64,000 nucleotides of DNA from Campylorhamphus procurvoides (Eukaryota > Chordata > Aves > Passeriformes > Dendrocolaptidae), in the NCBI GenBank assembly GCA_013396655.1, contig WBMV01000001.1:21636-85635 (forward strand), read 5' to 3'. Below the pieces are notes generated by a model that worked only from the letters and a program-made list of their open reading frames with translations, was not told the origin of the DNA and ran no database searches. Positions 1 to 13,100 of the stretch are shown piece by piece (position 1 is the stretch's first letter; every line of letters begins with the position of its first letter). A program made the translations under genes and the position numbers.

Positions 1-1092
1 GCACCTGAAGGGCTTTGTTACATCACTTAACCCCTCGTGTCCCCACCCACTTCAGTGCTGTGAAACTCATGTCAAATCCAGTACACAGAAATCCTAAATG
101 AAACAAATGGATGGTGCCCTTGGGCTACATGAGCACCATTCACATCCTATTTTATCATTAGTGGTCTGGAGAATAACGAAACCAACAGCAACAACAACAA
201 AAAAAGATTCCTGCCTGAGAAGAATCCTGATCTAAAGTACACTTAGTCTGGATACTAAGAGATGCTGAAATGCATGCTGCTTTCTCACTGGTGCACAGTA
301 GCCACGCTTTCACCCTTTCTTTACAAGTGGCACCTCTGCTTGGAGTGCACAGGTACTGCTGGAAGCATGTCAGGGAGGCAGGTGCAGCACCAGAGCCCTC
401 AGCAAAGGGGATGTTGCTCAGAGAGGTGGAGAATACACAGCATGGCCAACTTGGGGGTGCTGCCTGTGCCTGCTGTAGAGCTGGAAATGCCAGCTAAATT
501 GCAGAGCTTTATGGGATGCTGTTATGGAGACCTTTAGCTCAGCAGTCCCAAGGGGGAGACCATAGGATGAGATCATGCCACGTGTCAGGTATATATTCAG
601 TGCAGGTAGCTTGGGGTGCAGCTGCAGGGTGAGCTGCAGGTGTGGGAGAGGCCTTGAACTGGCCCTTGGGGATCTGTGGGCCAGCCAGGTGTCTGGCCAG
701 CCACAGACACAGCCATTGTCTCACCAGGAAGACTCCAGACTATCACACGCAAGGACTGTGAGGGTATAAAAGCCCAGGGTTTCCTTTGTTCAAGGTCCCT
801 GCTCAGAGACACCAGCTCAGACTGTGTTACTGGACCATAAATAAATTGCCTTAAGGTTCTGGACGTCTGAGACTGTGCTATGAAAAATCTGGGGCCAAAC
901 CAGTAAGGAAAACTTGTCTGACTGTGTAGAGAATGAACCCATGAGGTCAGTGGAGCTCCCTCTGCGAAGGGGCTGCAGTCCCAGCAGTTAAAGTCTCTGG
1001 CAGTGGGAGTGAGACTGCCAGAGTGGCTCCTGCATGATCAGACAGGAAAGTTTCCTTCACACCACGCTTCATTCTCTGCTTTTCCTCTGCAG
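1..1092 (+). other. CACNA2D4: CACNA2D4 intron (left end cut by window)
   Basis: No coding exon is recognised here; the exon expected to precede the one at 1093 is not visible and should lie to the left. The 3' end has a pyrimidine-rich acceptor tract ending at 1092. The stretch also holds a TATA-like plus poly(A)-signal-like pair around 765-845, listed separately. Confidence 0.6.
550..900 (+). repeat. LTR-like or promoter-like segment (tentative)
   Basis: TATAAAA at 765-771 is followed about 70 nt later by AATAAA at 840-845, the spacing of a retroviral R region. I could not define TG/CA ends or a target-site duplication, so the boundaries are nominal. It could equally be a chance pair in intronic sequence. 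Confidence 0.3.
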
Positions 1093-1137
1093 TGCAGTGC
1101 CTTGGACGGTGCCTGTCCGCTCAGCTGTCAGGATGAT
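1093..1137 (+). CDS. CACNA2D4: CACNA2D4 coding exon, portion residues 1-15
   Basis: 45 nt, phase 0 to 0, acceptor CTCTGCAG and donor GTAAGT. It encodes a cysteine-rich stretch ([15 protein letters not shown]) matching the conserved cysteine cluster just before the last Cache-like segment of alpha2delta-4. Confidence 0.9.
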
Positions 1138-4100
1138 GTAAGTTGCCCAGCTTTCTTCTCTGTGCCTGTGATGGGTGGGATTGAGTATTACAGGTATTTC
1201 CTGTTACTTCTTCATGAGAGATTGCACAGCTGGGGCAGGACCATGATCATGCTAATGAGAAAAATTGGCAGTTTAGGTCTTCCCATCGTCTGTGAGATGC
1301 CAGCTGGGCCAAGGCAAGGACATGGGTGTTCCAGCCAGTGACTCTAAGGAAAGTCTGTCTCCTCTAAGCCTGTCTCCCTGGCATCCCAGATGAGATTGGA
1401 GAGAGTGGTTGTCGTGCCACTCTCATGACATGTCTGCTGGACACCTCTCATTGTGTTTAAGCCATGGCTTGGTCCCAGGAATATTTGGGACAGGAGCTTC
1501 TGCCCTGAAGAGTGGGATCACCAGAAATTTCTTGTATGTTAATGTAGGATTTCCTCTGCACCCTAGTTTGTCCCTGCAAGACCTGAGGGTTCTCATCAAA
1601 ACTCTGTGACTCCATTTCCTGCTCTGCAAAATAAAAATAAGACTAGCACTGATACTCAGTGGTGAGGAGAGGGTTATTTCACGAGTGGTTATAAAACTCT
1701 GAAATCTAGAGATGGAAGGCATAAGATACCATATTATTAAAAAGAAGAGCTCTCCAAACATCATGTCTCTTCCTGAAGGATGCCTTGTCTTAAGTGTGTC
1801 TCACAGCCTGCTAGGCCTGCACGCAGCCCTGGCAAGAGGCAATCTCTGTCACAGCTCATGAACTAAATACCTCAAAATGGAGGCAGGGAGGGGAAAGTCA
1901 ATTGTGTAAAACCCGTGGTAGCTGAGCCGTGGGGCTGGCACGGAAATGCCGAGGCTGTTGCCATCATCACAAGCCCACACTGCTCCATCCTGAGCACTGA
2001 GGTACGTGCAAACATGGAAAAAGCCACCTTTAACTTTGATTCTCTTTCGTCCCTGCAGATTCTGAATTGCTTCCTCATTGATAACAACGGCTTTATACTG
2101 GTTTCCAAAATACCTGAAGAGGTAAGAGGGCATAAGAGAAGAAGGAGAGTGGGGTTTGCTTGTTCCTGAATAACCCACCAGAGCTGGTTAAAACAAATGC
2201 AGTTCAATTGTGTAATAGGGATGGCTGTGGTGTAATTATATTCAACTGTGCAGTGAGGGGGAAGCCTCTCAGCGGAGTGACAGCACATCCTAGGTGAGGA
2301 AGAAACTTGCAGTGATAAGGAAGGAACTAGTCAAAATATCTTTCTATCAGAAGTGAGGAAATTAGACTCCTTTCCCTTGGCACAGATGCTATTGCAAGAT
2401 GATCTAAGACAGTGCCAGAAGGCAGACATGCCAAGGGAAGGGCGAGGGCAAGGGCGAGGACAAGGGGAAGGGCAAGGGACCAGCACTTTTGAGTCCTTCT
2501 GAAGTCAAAGCAGGTGTTTGTCAGGAATGGAAACTGAGGGGATAGTAAGAGTAAAATGCTAAAGGCAAAAATGAAGATGAAATCTTCTAGGCAAATTGGA
2601 AACCGGAGCACACCTAAGGAACTGGAGGATTTAGTGGACTCACAGAAGTGAAAGGAATATGGAAAAAGACTCAGGATAGTAATAAAAATAAGGTGTGTGT
2701 TTCCACAACCCTTTCTAAGGAACTGAAGGGGTGCAGTTTGTGGTGTGACATCCTGTGCAGCCTGGGCGAAGTCAACACTACCAGCCACTGTGTGGTTGAG
2801 ATATACACAGTTATTTCTTTCAAAATAATAAACCCCCACAGTTCCGAATGTCATAAAGTGATTTATTGGAATAGTCTCATAAACTGCAAAGCAGTAAGTC
2901 AATAGTAAGAAGATTTCTCATAGAAGAAATGGGAAATGAAGCAGTTTTGTTACTAACAGAAGTGTGGAGCTTCATTAAAATCGCCTTTGTGCTGGAGTTA
3001 ACAAATACAGTGTGGGTATTTCCAAAAGGCAGTAGATCCAAGCCCAGAAATCATTTTCTTCGGGATGTGACAAACAGGTTGAAATGGAAATTATGGTAAC
3101 AGAACTCCCAACAGATGTGATTGGGACAAGCAGCATGGCTTCCATAAGGAAGAAAACATACCAGCTATAGTTCTTTGAAAGTGAGAAAATCAAGATAAAA
3201 GGGAGACTGGATGACCTACTGTATTTCAGTTCTGTTCAGCCTTGAACAGCGTCCCTTACAAGAGGTTGTTAAATTTAAGTTCTGGCAAAAGAATGAAGCA
3301 TGAAGTAGTGGCATTGATCTCAAAAGAGAAAGAAGAGGAATTTTTAGATGGAAAACGTCAGCTATATGAGTCCCATGGTTTCCCATCTGGGCTTGTGTTG
3401 GTTAGCATGTTCAGAATGGGCTGGCAAGAGAAAAAGGTGAGATCGTGCATCCTGTTCTGAGAGGCCAAGATGAGAACTGTTGAGGCTCACAGAGCAAAAC
3501 ACAGTGGCACCAGGGGGTGATACAGACAGGTATCAAGGGGGGAATATTGCAAGGAATAACCAATCTCTCTTCCATAAGAAAGTGACCTACCCAGTACACT
3601 GAACAGTCCAGTAAAAGGGCCCCTTCAATTCTGTGGTGTGCCAAAAAAAGAAAAAAAAAATAAAAAAGTGAAGAAAACTTGAAAAATAAGGGAGGGCAAT
3701 GCTCTAAAGTTGTATTGGTTCCCTACTATGGGAGATCAAGTCCTACTGCATGTTCAGGATGGGCTGGTACTCTTAGGAATTGATGGTTCCTCCTCTGACT
3801 CCCATAGCATTTTCAAAGGTCCTTTACTGGGTCTCATGACATGTCCATCAGTGAAGACAACTACACCCTTTAGCCACCACATCTACTGTTTGTCCTCAGC
3901 ACCACCCTCCTGGGTTCTGCCTCTGTATTTTTTCCCGCATCTTATGAAAAATGGGTTTTCCAAAACCTCATCTCTGGAAAATCTGACTAGCAGAAACATG
4001 GCATTATAGTGGATTTAGGTAAATTATAAACATTATCCACATGCCTCCAAGATCAGGCATTTTGGCAGGCACCAGAGCTGTCCTCCTCCAGCTGTTGCCT

Positions 4101-7100
4101 CCTCTGACCTCAGAGAGTTCACCACTGCTTTTCTTCTGATTTCTTCATCTTGTTCCAGTTACTGCTTTTATTTCCTGGTGGCACCATGAGTGTCCACACA
4201 GTTAAACCCTACAGGGAATTCCAGGCAGCAGTATCACTGTATCAACACCCTGGTTTTCATATCTTTGTCAGCTGGGTGTTCCTGCGTGGGATCATTTGCT
4301 CCACTGTGGCCTTCCCTGGCCCATCCTACACTCTTTCCTCAGTACATCCTTGAACATAATGCCAAAAAAAAAAAATCCCATACCTGGATTTTTATGAGTA
4401 TTTTGCCATTCTGGAGAAGCCAGCTAGTTCACTGCCCTCCCTCTCTGCCAGACAGCAGCAAAAGTGGCTCAGGTACCTGTACACTGCCTGTGCTGCCCCT
4501 CCAGCTAGGATGGGAGTGAACTTACTGGGTGCCAAAGGAAGGAGGATGCACAGGTGAACCATCTACACCACAGAGCCACGAAGGCTGTGGTAGCTCCAGC
4601 ACATCCCTGCTTCCCCCAGGAAGACAGTCAAGGAGCTTTCCTATCCAAACTCCTCCATCCTGGGGCAGAGTGGAAGCTAACAATAGCAGAGAGGTGCCAG
4701 AGTGCCTGTGTCCTTGCAGGCCCTGAGCCAGCAGCTGGTGCTGGAGACCCTTTCCATGTTTTGTTCCATCTCCCTGTTTGTTCCATCTCTCTCCTCGCTC
4801 CTTTGGGGCTGTGGTGTTTCCTGATGCATTCCGCACACTGCCTGCCCAGAGCTGCTTGCTGCCTGCACCTCCTTCCTGGAGTGACCACTTGTGGATCCCT
4901 TCCAGCTCAGCATATTCTCTGATTCTATGAACCAGTTCCCACAGGAATAGGGTGAAGACAGCATGGCTCAGACCCTGCTCCTCTCCACCCATGGGATGGG
5001 GGATCAGAAAGGGGGATTGGCTCTAATAACCTCTCTGTGAAGGCAGCAGGCAGCTCACTGGCAGTCAGAAACCACCACGGAAGAGGGACTTAGGATTTTA
5101 ATGAGTGACGAGTTGGAAACTCCATGCAGGATTACTTGGGGAAGAACGGGTAATCTCTTAATTCGAGCTAATCTCCCCATCTGACTCATTAAAGGAAGCA
5201 AAGAGTTAAAACCCAGAGCCAGGACAAGGGGGTGAGTGAGGCAGAGGACCAGGCGATCTAGAGGAGGGGAGGAGGAAGGGAAAGCGAGTGGCAGGCTCAG
5301 GCTGTGCTGCAGGGAGGGCTGCTCTGTGCTGTGTTTCTACCAGTGTTTGCAGCCCTGGCCCCTTTCAAGGCAGCAGTTCCTTAGCTGCCTTTGGTTGCCA
5401 GTCACAGGCACAGCTGTGGATCACAGGTCTGGAGCTCCCTCCTCCTGCTGCATCCAGATGTTCCCCCGCTCACTAAACCTCTTTTTCTAGGACTGCTGCC
5501 TTCTGCCTGAGGCATTTTGCAGGATATGCCTGCAAGCTCTTCCCAGGTGGGACTCAGGGACAAGGTTCAGGGAGGCAGCTAAAAGGCCAAGGTCCCACCA
5601 GGGCTGGGCAGAGCTTGAGGTGAAGCAAGGGCCATTTGAGCCATGCAACAAGGAGACTGCCTGCCTGTCCAAAGCCTGGCCCACGTATGAGATCCTGCTT
5701 GTTTACAGCTCTTGATGGTACAAAAAGTGTAAATTGCTGAATGAGCCAGCAAAGCGTGGATGCATGCATGTCTGTGAGCAGTGATGTAGCTTCTGAGCCA
5801 TATGTGTGCTCTGGGTTGCATCTCTTTCCTGTTCATAGCCTGCAAATGTGCTTGTACACTCAGCTGCAGAGGGATGTGATACAGCATGTGTCACACGGGA
5901 TGTCAGAGCCATGCTTTGTGCTGTGAACCTCTGAAATTGCAAGGGGCCTGTGGAAACTTGCCCAGAGATGAGAGTTAGGAGAAACACAGCAAAGGGATGC
6001 CTAGGAGAGCAGCAGTCACTGGAGGAAGCATGTTGTAATGAGAGCTGCTTTGCAAAATGTTGCTTCACTACAGGACTGCTTTGGTTTCTGCCAAGTGATG
6101 CTTTTCTGTGTTACTACCTGCACAAGGTACCTAAAACAGCACAGAATGCCTGGTTTGGTGTTAAAGGCCAAAGGTGTAAAAGGTGTTTGGTGCTGATGCT
6201 TTTGTGAGTGCACTCCCTAGGCCATACTCTCATTGATACTAGCAGCTCCTCACTCTTATACCTCTAGGAGTGAAATTCTACCTGGAGAAATTTGGTCAGA
6301 CATCAGCATCTCTTGACAAGACAGGGCCCATTTACGGTCTTGCAGTGGCCCCCTCCCCTTGCCACACTGTCTGCAGCTTGCACTGTGTTAAATCCCACCA
6401 CTCCAGCTCCTGCTGGTCCTGCAGACTGGTATTAAATGGAAGCAGCTGGCCTCTTCTCCACCCTAATCAGATTGAAAGAGCCAGGGCAGTGAAAAAAGTT
6501 AGTGCTTGCTCAGGCACATTTTACTATGTCTGAGACGATTACAGCCTAAATGCTGGAAGGGGAGTTGTTGTTCTGTATCGATTTATACAGTGAAATGACT
6601 TCTAAAGCCTGTTGGGAAGAAGCTCATAACCATGTAACACTACTGTTAGATGATTACCATGTGATCTTAGGTAAATCTGCCTAAGGGTTCAGGTTCTTTT
6701 AGTGAAAATGTCCCACTCAAATAAATGAAGTAATCTGTCATCTGCTAATACATTCTACATGACTGCTAGCCTATCAGTGGAATAGCAAAATGTCCCCCCA
6801 GACTGCATAAATGCTTCCGTAACACATGGGAGCTATTTACTGTGTCAGGATCCATGAGCCAGGAAAATAGACAGAGGACAGCTCATATCTGCAGTTTTGT
6901 TATTTACAAATATTTTATTTACTTGCCTGCAAGCGAAGTGGTGGACTTGACAGATTTGAAGAATCTTTGCAATAGATTTGTCATAGTTTAGTAATCAGGA
7001 AGGCCAGAGCTGTTGTTTGTTTGAAGATTTCAAGGCAGCAGTTCCCACGTTTGCATCTGTATTAGAGGTTATTGATGCCAAGGCACAGAAGGGACCAGAG

Positions 7101-10100
7101 GACCACAAGCTCCACTTTTAGCCCAGGAATGCAAGTGGGACTGGGGGGCTGTCGCACCCCAACTGCAACTTTTGCTGTGGTGGAGCCTGTGCAGCAGCTC
7201 TGGCTGTGCCAGTGCACGGTGTGTAAGCTAAAGGAATGGATGGAGTTGCGTTGTGGTGTTTGGGCTGCTGCCTGCTCAGAGCTTGCACAGCAGTGAGCTG
7301 TAAAATTGCATTTGCTACCTAAATACGTCGGTATGTCACACTTACACATGGTGGGTCAGTTCACCTAGGGCAGCAGGAGAGCAGAGTTTCCAAAGCCACT
7401 GTGGCCATGGGCTAGCAGAGAGGCTCAGATGGAAGACTCAGGCATTCAGATCCAGAGAACATGGATTCCCAAAAACCCACAGGAGAGCCCAGGCCTCTGG
7501 TGATTCAACATGCCTGGGTCTCTGCAGCTTGAGAGTCTGCCTTTTTCTGTCACAGGCTGCAGGGACTTATGTGGGCTAAATCATTTCCAAGCGTGGTAGG
7601 AATGGTGCAGGATGCCCAGCTGGCGATGGGGGAAGTCCTCCCTCAAGCTTTCCAGCCAGCCAAAGGACAAAGCTCGGCGTTACCTCCTTATAAAACACTT
7701 GTATATAGTGGGCCTCCAGACAGACAAGATGGGCTGGAGCCATGGAGCATTTGGAAAATTTACTGTTGTCAGTTTATCCTGTTTTTTCCTTTTTTGTACT
7801 TGCAGACTGGAAAATTTTTTGGTGCAGTGGATGGCTCAGTAATGACCCAGCTGCTAAACATGGGCATGTTCAGGCGGTAAGTGGGGGATCTCCACACTGT
7901 ACTTCTCGTTCCTCGCTGGTGTGTGGGTCAGAGCATATTGGTCCCTCGAAGAAGCACTTGAGCAGGGGAAAATGCACATACTGATGATGCATGTGACTCT
8001 CTTATTTAGATACAAGAGCTCCTTTAGCTACCTGCCCCCTCCCCTGACTCGCTCAGCCATCAGCACCACACACACTGTTTCTCCTCATCTCCTGCTCTTC
8101 CACCTGCTGCAAAACACAGACAGAGACAGGAACTTCCAATCTTCATGTGGTCAGAGAGCAGCTGCTTCTCTGTCTTTTCCAGGGCAAGATGCTATAGGAA
8201 ACATTTCTTGGCATTTTGGGTACAAAAGTGCTTCAGTTCCTCCTGCCACTCAGAAAAGCCTTTCTGTGGAGCACATTTCTCTCTCTCTTGAAAATACCTC
8301 TATTCATCTCACTCCACTCCCCCAGCCGATGTCAAAAGAGAGTTCAGCGTTTCAGTGGCTTGAAGACAGGAACCAGGGGGACCTGAGGTAGTTGCAGTCA
8401 TAATTCCTCTGCTTCACAGCCTGCTTTGCTCACTCTCTGAAATTAGGGGCATATTTCCTCCTGTACTGACCCAGTTACATTAATCCTGAGCCTGTATTTC
8501 TTGCTCTGCAAGATGCAGCACTGGCCAAACAGCAAAGACATGTGTAAGCAGCTTGCTGCTTTAGTTCATACAGGAAATAGTTCATACATGAAATTCCTTA
8601 GAAACAGCTGACGTGTCTGTCCCATAGGCAGTTGCATTGCTTGCTTCTGACTGCTGGCTTGTTTGGTTTTGGTTGCAGGGTGACCATGTATGATTACCAG
8701 GCGATGTGCAAGGTACCATACCACCACCACAGCGGCGCCCGGCCCCTGCTCAGCGTACGTACCTGCCATGCAGCCCTTCCTGGGACTGCCTTTCTTCCAG
8801 GGCTTCCTCAACACCTTGGTGCAGCACGTCCCCCAAAATCACAGATGTTTGCTGTCAGGTGGTGGGAATGTGCAAACTCATCTAAGGCAGATTCCTGAGG
8901 CAGTGGTGTGGCTGTGGTTTCCAGTGTGGCTCTCTATTGGCATATGGAATCTCAGTGAAAATTGGAAGGACTGGGGAGAGGACAGGAATGAGACTATGGC
9001 AGGCTTCTCCTAAAAGCCAGGGAACCAGCTAGCAGCTGAAATGAACTGGAATGCTTTTACAGAACATGGTTGTACTCAGCAGCTCAAAAAGGAGAGTTGC
9101 ACTGTCTGGGAGAAAACTGGCAGTCGTTTTGGGAAGTACAAGTGGGCTTGGAGACACAGTGAGAATGAGAATGCTGATAGACTAGGAAACAAACTAACAG
9201 AAGAAAATTTTACTTGTTTTTCCTAGTTTTACTAGTACCCAAATGCAACCTCTCTTTAGTCTGACATAAACCAATAATCTAATCCCACTCTACTTTCCTA
9301 ACCTGGCCTCAGACAGGCAGAACAAAGTAATTACTCAAAACTTAGGCCACTTCAAACCAGCTGGCACAGCCCTAAACAGGGACGTGTTACCTGTTCACTG
9401 TTGTTATGATCCTTTGATACTTTAAAATGCAGTGTGCTGGAAGTACCCCTTACAGTGTGACTGTAAGGTAATTTTTTTCAGTAAAAGAATTTTCAGCAAA
9501 ATATTACCTTTTAACAACATGTTGCTATACTTAAGCTGGCTGGATAACATATTATGATTGTAGTGTAAATATTTGTTTGATCGTATCCTCCAGTTCTGAT
9601 TACTGAAGGAAATGTCACAAAATATGAGCTGCCAAAAACAAGGTGAATTGGGAAGAGAATAAAAAGGTGGGCATTCAGCCTCCAGCTCTCATCTTCCCTC
9701 TTAGCAAAACCTTGAAAAGGAAGAAATCAAGAAAAGTCTGTTTTTCATAGACATGCATAAAAATCAGTCAAATTCCCAATAATCTCTACATTTTACTATT
9801 TGCTGACTTATTTTGTCTGAAGATAAGTCAGTTAGCAGTAATGGAATGTTATCTTGTGTCCTGTGACTACTGCATCTGTTTTGGGTTTGAGGCATGATTA
9901 TGAGAGGGAGAGATGAAAATTGGACATGGTTACCATGAAGAAAAGCAGCAGCAGGATCCTCTGCAGATGAATTGTCCCTGGGATAATGCTGGATTTCCAA
10001 TTTGTAGCTGAAAAGCAGGAAGATGATAGAAGTCATGCCATCTTGAGGAAAAGCTGGATGAAAGCACAGTTAAGCATAATCAATCAATGGCATTTAATAC

Positions 10101-13100
10101 TAAATCCTGGGCTTGTCCCAGAAACACCACTTGCTATCAGAACATAAAAAAGCATCCTAAACTGGTGGTGTCCCATTTAGCTGTGTTTCTTTCCTGCTCA
10201 GAGCTCTGAAGGTCATCCATACTGGAGCGAAATCATCGAGCAATTACATCTTCAAAGTCCTTCATACATTCGTGATAAACTCCCTGACCCTGATGGAGAG
10301 GGGGTGAGAAGATATTATTAGTAGCAAGGCAGCTCTGCTGGCTTTTTACATCAAAACATTTTGAACATTTTCCAGTGATGCCCAGACCTTGAATTTCCAG
10401 CCTGTCTTGAAGAGCTCTGATCAGTGGAGGGAATTGGTCTGAAAGGTGGGGTCCTGCATAAAAATTATAAATTCTCTGACCAGCTCCTTATGGTATTTCT
10501 CATTTCTTCTTTTGTTCTCCAGCCAATTTATGCCTTTCTAGCTGCAGTGAAATGGCTGATAAGTGATTTCCTCATGTGAGTACCAAAAGATGGGGGCATT
10601 TGGGAGGCTCAGACCAAGGGGGGGCAAGAGCTGAGAAAGCTGCAAGCAGAGGCCCCTGCATAGGGCACTGCTGTCAGCCTCCTGCTGACATTCAGCTCAG
10701 CACCTTGCTCCTGGGAGACAGAAAGCTATTACTATTCCCATTTTGAGAGGCAGAGGCCCGGAGCGGGTCTGGGATTTACCTGAAGTCACTCAGTACAAAG
10801 TGCCTGAGTCAGAAATAGCACTTGGGTCTCCTGGGGCCCTGTGCAATCCTTGATGCCAAGTCCTCTCGCCTGTCTCCTTTGCCCGTGATGAGCGAATGCA
10901 CACCTGCCTTTCACTGGGAGGGGGGAGAAGGCTGGAGGGAGCAATCCAGAGAGCTCAGGTCTCAGTGACAGGAGAGGGAGGGGAGAGGGAAGACTCTCCT
11001 CTGGGTTTGGGTTCACCTCAAACTTCTGGGGTGAATCAGAGTTCAGGTTCAAATTAGGATGACACCCTGCTCAGCTTGCTGGGTGTGCAGAAGGGGAGAT
11101 GTGGAAAAGATCCAGCTCTGAGGGCTTGAGCCTATTGGTGCAGAATAATTCAATGTGGCATGTAGTTCCCTCCAACTAGCCAGAGTGTGGGCTTCTGGTG
11201 GCCATCCATGCCTGCTCCTCGGGTGGGTCCCATGAATCCCCTCCCAGCCTCAGGGGCTGCTGTACTCATTCCTTCCTCCACTGGCGAGCCCTTTGCACAG
11301 TATATACTTCAGGAAAAAGCCCTTTCAGATCTTCCATGGTACAGATCCCATGATACACAGCTACACTCTTATCATGTGGAGAGGGAAAATAAATAAATAA
11401 AAAAAATTAGACTTCCACTGCCAGCAAATTTGCAGTAAACATTTTAGAACTGATACTCGCTGGGTGACAGGGCCATCTCCCTGACACCTGCATCCTTTCA
11501 GGCTGCTGAAAAAGCATCCTCCGTTCTTGCTCTTTTGACAGCTTCCTTTTGGAGTTTAACATGAGTAGCTTCTGGCATTCAGACAACTTGGCAGATGGTG
11601 AGTATTCAAGAGTCCAGCCACCCCATAGCACGTGAGTGTTACAGCCACTGATGACAGAAGAAACCGTATGGGGAAGCCTGGCCTTGTGCGAGGAGCCTGA
11701 CATCTGCCCCACTCCTCTTCCTCCTTGGACACTGGAATCCAGCTTCCAGATCCCACCACCACATCACATCTTCCCCCCTTCCCACCCCCATTTCAGGCTG
11801 CCACTGCACCAGAGCGGTCAGAGTGAGGTGTGTGCTGCTCAGAGCTTGCTTTCCTCAGGGTAACTTGCTGAGGAGGTGGGAGGCACTTCTCCCTGAGGAG
11901 CCCTACCCTATGTGCAGTGGGATGAGAGAGGCCATCAGCTGCAAAGCACTTCACCTGGAAAGACTCCCTTCCAGTCTCAGAGAGGACAGGACAGAGCAGG
12001 GCTGGAGCAGGAGGCTCTTCAGAGCCTAGGAGGGGTCCCAGAAAGCTAGACAGAAACCTTACAGTTCAGTCACACGTTGAGGGTCTTCATTTACCCACTG
12101 GATCTGCTCTGGGAGAGAGAAGATGATGGCACATGGTATTGCACAACAGCTGACTGCAACAGAGGGTATGACTGGTTTGAAATCCAGTGACCTGTCCTGC
12201 AGCTGGAGTGCTGCCTACTAAAAACATCTCAGGAATCTCCATGGCCCCATCCCTGGCCCTGCAGGCAGGGGGGATGTTAATGACCCTGAGGAGACACAAA
12301 GGGAAGGGTGGGCTGTGCTCTGAGCAGCCATGTAGGGGCTGTTGTTGCATTCTCACTAATTATTGATCACTAAGGGTGCTTTTAGTGGAGACCGTGGTAC
12401 CTCCTGTGCTAACTGGGGAGCTGAGCCTTCTGCATGAAGTCTCCTGGTGTAATGGGGAAACAGTCATTTTTAGAAAGCAAAGTTTCTTTCTGCTCAGAAA
12501 AAGAGGCCTATATGTGGGTACTGTTTATGTCCCACTCGCTTCCTCCGAAGAGATGGCAGTAGAGGCTGCAGTGTCCTCCAAGTGGCCCTGGCTGCTGCCA
12601 TCAGGATAACAGGAGCAGTCCCATGCAGAAATCGGTGGGGAGGAGTCAGATGAGCAGGTGCAGTGCTTATTCAAGAGCAGGGGGGACTGCTCTTGCTGCA
12701 GGACAGACCAACCTGGTGTTCCTGCATGGAGCTGCTCTGGATGCTCAGTGGCTGCAGTTTGGTTTAGTCTTTGCTTGAGGAGATGTGAGGGAAAAGAGGG
12801 GGGGTTCTCACTGCTGCCCTGCTCATCCCCCTTTCCTTTTGTGCTTTCTTCATCTCTTTCCCACATCACCTCCATGACTGCTGTGTGTGAATCCATGTCT
12901 TCACTGCACTGCCATCATGTGAAACTGCCACGTGGCTCCATCATCACTGTGTGTCTGTGTGTCATGGCACTTCTCCAGCCAAGGCTGTATTCCATCACTG
13001 TAAGTAGAACACTTAATAGCAAAAAAAAGAGAATTAACTAGAAATTCCAGGCTAGGAAAGAACATTTTCCCACCTATTGGACAGTGGGGAGCTTGCGGAA

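Larger units (their letters stand above)
2122..7805 (+). other. CACNA2D4: CACNA2D4 intron, 5.7 kb
   Basis: No exon with convincing splice sites and family similarity was found. Contents I can name are a G-run tract at 2435-2478 and a probable CR1 3' tip near 4881-4930. The many short ORFs on both strands look like chance. Confidence 0.7.
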
